A DNA stretch of 12,264 nucleotides from an uncultured Collinsella sp. (GTDB taxonomy: Bacteria > Actinomycetota > Coriobacteriia > Coriobacteriales > Coriobacteriaceae), in NCBI GenBank assembly GCA_934646865.1, contig CAKUEU010000051.1, forward strand, positions 1-12,264, in the 5' to 3' direction. Made by a program: the position numbers and the translations under genes. Below are positions 8,522 through 12,264 of the stretch, piece by piece (position 1 is the stretch's first letter; the number at the start of each line of letters is the position of its first letter). Under the pieces are notes generated by a model. The model was not told where the DNA came from. It did no database searches and was given only the letters and a program-made list of their open reading frames with translations.

Positions 8522-9177
8522 TTCGATTGCTCCATTTCATACCCCTTGCTGTTCATTTCCCGTATTAGTTTCTGCTTTATCTCAAAAACGTCATCCTTGT
8601 AAGGGAGATATAAGATGCCGTTTATATCGGACGGTTTTTCTATTGGCGGGTCAGCTTCTTTGAGAAGGATCGCGGTTCTGGACCTGCCAAATTTCATCAG
8701 TAGCATCCCAAGCTCCAAAACTACGTTCTGGCGAGCTCTTGGCTGCGGTTGATCCTGTTCATTCTTTGGATAGCCCATATCGTCCGGGGTCATAAGTACT
8801 ATCCCGAAATTAGCGCAAGGGATGTATTCCATCAGTTGTTCGATTACTGTTCGGCCCCCTATGGGCTGATTATCGAGAAAAATAGGCTCGAGATTTAACT
8901 CTTCGAGAAGACGTTGGAGTTGGTTCCGTGCGGGTTTATCGTGGCCATAAACAACGAAAACTTTGTTGTTTGGCTCATCAATGATTTCGTCTTCGATGGC
9001 TTCTCGGACCTGATCAGCGTTATTTCCTTGACAAAAGAAGCCGCCGCTGTCGTAGACATATACGGCTGTTCCATTCTCGAGCTTTATTCGATAGCCGATA
9101 GTTTTGTATCTCTGGGTCTTTTTTACCGGTATTTCTTTTGAAATAAGAAGCGAGATTAATTTATCCTTATCGATCAT
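8518..9177 (-). CDS. TIR-like effector of the Cap12/Pycsar type with an N-terminal alpha/beta domain
   Basis: This is probably an NAD-degrading or nucleotide-binding effector, 219 aa. Residues 72-205 match the TIR-like family found in CBASS Cap12 and Pycsar effectors (PF10137): FVVYGHD (74-80), LDNQPIGGRTVIE (101-113), TPDDMG (130-135) and RQNVVLELG (149-157). Glu155 sits where the catalytic glutamate of TIR NADases is expected. Residues 1-70 are a separate small domain (VYVYDSGGFFCQG, 39-51) that may sense the trigger. There is no STING, CD-NTase or cyclase gene in the window, so the usual cyclic-nucleotide partner is missing. The ATG overlaps the upstream stop as TAATG, with AAGGA a few bases before, and its own stop overlaps the next ATG. 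Catalytic activity is inferred from family motifs. Confidence 0.88.
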   Translation of the reverse strand: MIDKDKLISLLISKEIPVKKTQRYKTIGYRIKLENGTAVYVYDSGGFFCQGNNADQVREAIEDEIIDEPNNKVFVVYGHDKPARNQLQRLLEELNLEPIFLDNQPIGGRTVIEQLMEYIPCANFGIVLMTPDDMGYPKNEQDQPQPRARQNVVLELGMLLMKFGRSRTAILLKEADPPIEKPSDINGILYLPYKDDVFEIKQKLIREMNSKGYEMEQSK

Positions 9178-9851
9178 TAGCTGTCCTTGCTTGCTTTAAC
9201 CAGTGCTGCTCTTTGCCTTATCAACGAAGCCATACGCGATATTTTCGAGTCCGTACCTTCGATATCGTTTGATTCGATTGATTGCGATAGATCACGAAGT
9301 GCGCTCAATATTTCATCTTCAACTTGAGCGCTTGCTTCACAGCTGGTGGGGTCGGCAAAACTTGTAGTTTCCAAGAGGCTGATAATTGATGTGCGCAACT
9401 CTGAAGGTGATTCATCTAAAAGCAGTCTTAGCTGAAGTTCAAGGTTCTGCATGAATTGCGATTTGCTTGAAACTTGAACTTCAATAGTAGACGCGTGGGA
9501 TTCGGAAGCGCCCGTTGCGAAGAGTGTGGTTGTCGCAACGCTTGCTAGCAGAAAGCTGAGAATTGGAATTGCTGGAAGCGCCTCTGTCTTTAGCGCGGAC
9601 CCTAGTATGCTTAGCAGCAATTGGACTGTAAACGATACGCCAACAACAAGTATTTTTGAGTTGCCAAATATCTTAAGATTCGTTTGGGGTCCAAATAACA
9701 AGGCTGAAACCACCAGGCCGAGCATGGCCAAAGAGAATGCGCTCTCAATCCAAAAAGTGGTCGAGGGCCCAAATAAAAGTATCGCCACGCTTTCGATAGC
9801 TATAAAGAGAGCTATGGGGATTGCTGCAATATATGACTGCGTCTTTTTCAT
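9177..9851 (-). CDS. Four-helix membrane protein with cytoplasmic helical tail
   Basis: The start is taken at ATG 9851, because GGAGG lies 5 bases upstream and the ATG overlaps the SPFH stop as TAATG; an upstream in-frame ATG at 9914 would run deep into the SPFH gene. The 224-aa product has four hydrophobic segments, roughly residues 6-28, 32-54, 65-86 and 91-113, and no cleavable signal peptide. Residues 114-224 are soluble and helical, including FADPTS (165-170) before an acidic amphipathic helix. This tail resembles an uncharacterised family of four-helix proteins of gut Firmicutes (there roughly YSDPMS followed by a Leu/Glu-rich helix) that I remember next to SPFH genes; not verified. It has no catalytic motif. 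Likely roles are a membrane anchor for the SPFH assembly or a membrane sensor. Confidence 0.8.
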   Translation of the reverse strand: MKKTQSYIAAIPIALFIAIESVAILLFGPSTTFWIESAFSLAMLGLVVSALLFGPQTNLKIFGNSKILVVGVSFTVQLLLSILGSALKTEALPAIPILSFLLASVATTTLFATGASESHASTIEVQVSSKSQFMQNLELQLRLLLDESPSELRTSIISLLETTSFADPTSCEASAQVEDEILSALRDLSQSIESNDIEGTDSKISRMASLIRQRAALVKASKDS

Positions 9852-10957
9852 TATGACCTCCGTGCTCCGCACTCGGGACAGAACTTCTCGGTCCCAGAGA
9901 AGCGATAGCCGCACTCGGAACAGAACTTTGCACCACTTTGCTGCGAATTGGTATCTGCAGGGATGGGCTGCGTCGTAGGCGTGCCGGTCGCTCGCGAGAG
10001 CGCGTCCGTCATGACTGACCCCATGGTCCCGCCGACACCGGCCATTACGCCTAGTCCGATGCCCATGTTTGCGTATTCGCCAGTCGCTTCGTTTTGTGCC
10101 ATCTTTTCGGCAACATCGAAGCTGCGTTCCTGTTGATAGGTATAGCCTTCGATTTGTCGTTTTTCTGCGCGTGCTTTTGCGGAGATTACGGTGCGCTGCG
10201 CTGCAGTCTCTTGTTCGATAATGCTGACCTGTTGTTTTATCTGCGCTTCGCGCACGTCGGCATATTGCTTGAAATGGAGATCTTTGAACTTCTCGTATAC
10301 CGGGTCGCCTTCGGGTTTGACGATAGCGGTAACCAGCATTTGCGTTAACGAGAGACCGTATGCGTCAAAGTCGGGAAGCAGCTTGTTCTTAAGCGAGTCA
10401 GACAACTCTTCCAGGTGTGCATCAAGTTCGAAAATAGAGAGTTTTTGCTCGGTAATTACTTGGGCAAGATGAGTTTTTATGCGAGTTTGTAAGAAAGCTT
10501 TGAAATAGCTGATCAGCTTGTCCTGAGAAAGCAACGCTTCGGTTCCAACAAGTTTGAGCAGGAGTCTGCGGGGTTCTTTTACAGCAAGAGCAATCTCTCC
10601 GGACGCCCCGAGCGAAAGCGGAAATCCATAGGTTGGTTCCATGAACTGAATCTTGGAATTAGTTCCCCAGCGGATGCCCATCTGCTCGATGAGGTTAACG
10701 AAGTAGACCTCTGAGTGAAAGGGATTGACGCCGCCCGTTGTTATCTTCGAAATACCGTTCAGTAACGGCAGATTTTGAGTCTCAAGTTCATGCCTGCCCG
10801 GTCCAAAGGAATCCAGGGCCTGTCCATTAAGGAAGAAAATTGCTTCTTGGGTTTCGTGGACGATGAGCTGCGAGCCTGTATTGAAATCCTCTGAAGGGTG
10901 TTTCCAGATAAAAGTATGATTGTCGCCTTCGTATTTGATGACATCCGTGATGCTCAT
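9851..10957 (-). CDS. SPFH/band 7 (virion-core-like, YdjI-type) protein with C-terminal zinc ribbon
   Basis: SPFH proteins assemble into membrane-associated scaffolds. This 368-aa protein resembles the Band_7_1/virion-core type (B. subtilis YdjI): an early beta-rich region (about 10-125) with SQLIVHETQEAIFFLNGQ (29-46), the SPFH core with YFKAFLQTRIKTHLAQVI (151-168), then a charged helix (about 218-290). A glycine/methionine-rich stretch (293-315) and a Pro/Thr/Gln linker lead to a zinc ribbon, Cys346/Cys349 and Cys360/Cys363. There is no N-terminal membrane helix, so the adjacent four-helix protein may recruit it. ATG 10957 is preferred because AAGG lies 5 bases before it; a GTG two codons upstream (10963) is an alternative. 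It lies 19 bases after the FHA stop and overlaps the next gene as TAATG. Confidence 0.88.
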   Translation of the reverse strand: MSITDVIKYEGDNHTFIWKHPSEDFNTGSQLIVHETQEAIFFLNGQALDSFGPGRHELETQNLPLLNGISKITTGGVNPFHSEVYFVNLIEQMGIRWGTNSKIQFMEPTYGFPLSLGASGEIALAVKEPRRLLLKLVGTEALLSQDKLISYFKAFLQTRIKTHLAQVITEQKLSIFELDAHLEELSDSLKNKLLPDFDAYGLSLTQMLVTAIVKPEGDPVYEKFKDLHFKQYADVREAQIKQQVSIIEQETAAQRTVISAKARAEKRQIEGYTYQQERSFDVAEKMAQNEATGEYANMGIGLGVMAGVGGTMGSVMTDALSRATGTPTTQPIPADTNSQQSGAKFCSECGYRFSGTEKFCPECGARRS

Positions 10958-10976
10958 AGTCACCTTGTTTCCACGG

Positions 10977-11913
10977 TTAGTAATGCTGATTTGCTAAGAC
11001 AGCCGTCGTAGCTACAACGGCAAAAGTAGTGCTGCGACCCAGACACAGGATGTCACCGGGGTGTAGCTGGACGGGTGCGCCGGAGCTGATATCTAGTTTC
11101 TTTCCGTTGGACGCTTCGACTAGATATGTCCCGTTGGCCGAACCGAGGTCTTGTGCGTACCAAACGTTGCTCTCGGTGAAGATGCGGAGATGTCTGGCAG
11201 AGGCATCTGGTCCAACATCGGTGACAGCTCCATCCTCGAGTGCGAGCGCTCCAATGATGGAGCCTATGGCCGATGGTTCAATGGCATAGGGACCACCGAC
11301 GACGAGTTCGTTGTCGATCCTAATTAGGCCGAGCGCATGTGCGGTGCCGGTTTGTTTCAAATCGCATGGACTGGAAGAAACGCTTGAGGGGGGGGGTAAA
11401 CGATCGGACGTTCCCTGCACGTTTGATGTGGTCAATGATGTACGTGATGGAACGAGCCGGATCGCACCAACAAGCGGTCGAAACCACAAGCGCGATCGAA
11501 ATGAGGGCCCTGTCGTCTTCGTCTGACTGGCAGCCGACGAGGCGCGAGGCGGCATTTCGGTAAAGGAGTCCATCGCGCCCATAGGCGCTGAGCGTTTGAA
11601 CTATCGCACCAGTCGCTGATGCAATCGCGGTATAGATGTCGGCGTTCGAATAACCTTTTTCCCGTAGCTTGTGCAGGATCCGATTTGATGCACATGACCA
11701 GTCGGCAAAGTAGCGATCTTCTAAGGAGCCTGGCTGCGAGTGCACGATTGTGCGCGAAAGCCAGCTGGTGTCTTGCGCCATTTGGGCGGTGGGACGTCCG
11801 TTTGTTAATGGCCGATCGGATAGTAACAGTTCTGCAAGCGCGCGATGGCTCAAGGCAAATGAGGTCTTGAACAGGGAGAACATGACCTCGAGCGGCGTTT
11901 GCCTACTTGGCAT
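10977..11913 (-). CDS. FHA-domain protein, reading frame split at a nine-base homopolymer
   Basis: This is the first gene of the operon. From ATG 11913 (GGGAGG 9 bases upstream) one frame gives about 175 residues of a helical domain I do not recognise, then after the C9 run (coding strand) ends at 11320 with a short tail, 197 aa in all. The neighbouring frame, lacking any start of its own after the run, continues to 10977 and encodes a good FHA domain: SARHLRIF (238-245), DLGSANGTYLV (255-265) and LHPGDILCLGR (283-293). Removing one base from the run joins the halves into a 311-aa protein with a Ser/Pro-rich linker. FHA domains bind phosphothreonine; no kinase is encoded here. Phase variation, programmed slippage or a sequencing error could explain the split. 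The frame starting at 11582 is not a credible start, because it overlaps the coding N-terminal half. Confidence 0.75.
11388..11396. repeat. Nine-base G homopolymer (C9 on the coding strand) in the FHA gene
   Basis: Nine consecutive G on the plus strand, read on the coding strand as ACC CCC CCC CTC in the upstream frame. One base fewer (or two more) fuses the N-terminal domain to the FHA domain; the length seen here leaves the FHA half out of frame. Tracts of this kind slip easily during replication and are also prone to sequencing error. Confidence 0.85.
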
Positions 11914-12104
11914 GATGCTCTCCCTCCCTTGAACTTATTCGTTAAACAAAGGATAAGGGTGCCAGTAGCCGATTTTACTGTGCAACAAATTGTATGTCGG
12001 TGAGCGGTTGCGCCGCCTGATGCGTTTGCTCCAATATGAGAGTTGGTTATCTTAGAGGCGTGATGCGGTCGTGTTTTGATTAGGATGGCACGACTAGCCC
12101 CATT
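11914..12104. other. Upstream region of the operon, no gene seen
   Basis: This spacer lies between the operon start and the repeat array. Apart from the proposed promoter and the Shine-Dalgarno, it holds only short inverted repeats such as GCGG (12004-12007) with CCGC (12013-12016) and CCAA (12031-12034) with TTGG (12043-12046). The open frame across 11850-12179 on the minus strand reads through the repeats and has no ribosome site, so it is not called. Confidence 0.6.
11972..12000 (-). promoter_or_regulatory. Candidate promoter of the FHA-SPFH-TIR operon
   Basis: On the minus strand, CCGACA (12000-11995), a 17-base spacer and TAAAAT (11977-11972) form a reasonable sigma-70-like promoter. 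Transcription would begin near 11965, about 50 bases before the FHA ATG. The -35 matches only its GACA half. No other stretch between the repeats and the gene scores better by eye. Confidence 0.4.
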
Positions 12105-12264
12105 GGGAAAGTGCATCCCAGTCTGAGGGCTCAAAACGGGACGCATTTTCCGAAACAGGAGCCTTTGGGAAAAGTGCATCCCGGAATAGGCGCTCAGAAT
12201 GGGACGTATTTTCCGCTTCAGCCTCTGCGGGAAAGTACATCCCAGTCTGAGGGCTCAAAACGGG
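12105..12264. repeat. Three hairpin-forming intergenic repeats at 62-base spacing, last one cut by the window edge
   Basis: Unit 1 (12105-12151) and unit 2 (12167-12214) each pair a GGGAAAGTGCATCCC-type arm with a GGGACGCATTTTCC-type arm across an 18-base loop; unit 3 starts at 12229 and leaves the window in its second arm. Starts are exactly 62 bases apart. In unit 1 the stem has 12 Watson-Crick pairs, one G-T and one A-C mismatch. Unit 2 keeps the stem through further G-T pairs and one bulged A. Loops of units 1 and 3 are identical; that of unit 2 differs. The TTTTCC of one unit can also pair with the GGAAAA of the next. This looks like a REP/BIME-like family or a structured array; I recognise no known RNA. 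Confidence 0.8.

Noticed and set aside
9849..9914. An upstream start (9914) for the four-helix membrane protein
   Set aside because: It would extend 63 bases into the SPFH gene; ATG 9851 has a strong GGAGG at proper spacing and gives a natural lysine-lysine N-terminus before the first helix.
10977..11582. A separate FHA gene starting at ATG 11582
   Set aside because: Its first 63 codons overlap, in another frame, the well-supported coding sequence from 11913, have Ser/Arg/Pro-rich shadow composition, and lack a ribosome site; a frame change at the G9 run explains the data better.
11850..12179. A minus-strand frame of 109 codons over the repeat array
   Set aside because: It runs through hairpin repeats and the proposed promoter, with no ribosome site and low-complexity composition.
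12105..12264. The repeats as a CRISPR array
   Set aside because: The units are long imperfect hairpins separated by about 15 bases of related sequence, and unit loops recur; CRISPR spacers would be unique and 30-40 bases long. No cas gene is visible.

Overview
The window looks like chromosomal DNA of a gut Coriobacteriia, most likely Collinsella or a close relative. This rests on the GC-rich codon use of the first 5.5 kb, the large single-chain purL typical of that group and of Clostridia, and the general style of the genes. No rRNA or marker gene is present, so the genus is an inference.

Layout. Positions 1-3731 (minus) hold purL, the glutamine-dependent FGAM synthase of purine synthesis, complete except for its extreme C-terminus. 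Divergent from it, 3916-5478 (plus) encodes a CPA2-type cation/proton antiporter with an unusual charged C-terminal tail. An AT-rich spacer with nested inverted repeats and a plausible promoter leads into 5671-6912 (plus), a Fic protein with an intact catalytic motif, an N-terminal inhibitory motif and a C-terminal winged helix. Facing it is a five-gene minus-strand operon, read from 11913 down to 7040: (1) an FHA-domain protein whose two halves lie in different frames, separated by a run of nine G (plus strand); (2) an SPFH (band 7) protein ending in a zinc ribbon; (3) a four-helix membrane protein with a helical soluble tail; (4) a TIR-like protein of the Cap12/Pycsar effector type with an intact putative catalytic glutamate; (5) a zinc-ribbon/TPR/coiled-coil protein. 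Genes 2-5 are coupled by TAATG or ATGA overlaps and gene 1 lies 19 bases upstream of gene 2. Upstream of the operon, 12105-12264 holds three hairpin-forming repeats at an exact 62-base spacing, the third cut by the window edge.

Interpretation. purL and the antiporter are ordinary chromosomal genes. The Fic gene and the operon are visibly less GC-rich and look like an accessory block. The operon combines a membrane scaffold (SPFH plus four-helix protein), a possible phosphothreonine reader (FHA), a zinc-ribbon/TPR adaptor and a probable NAD-consuming TIR effector. The SPFH, membrane and zinc-ribbon/TPR genes recall an uncharacterised module that I remember from other gut bacteria; the TIR gene between them would make this version a candidate anti-phage or envelope-stress abortive system. 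The homopolymer in the first gene would let the FHA half be switched on and off by slippage, unless it is an assembly error. The domains are read from sequence; the system-level function is inference.
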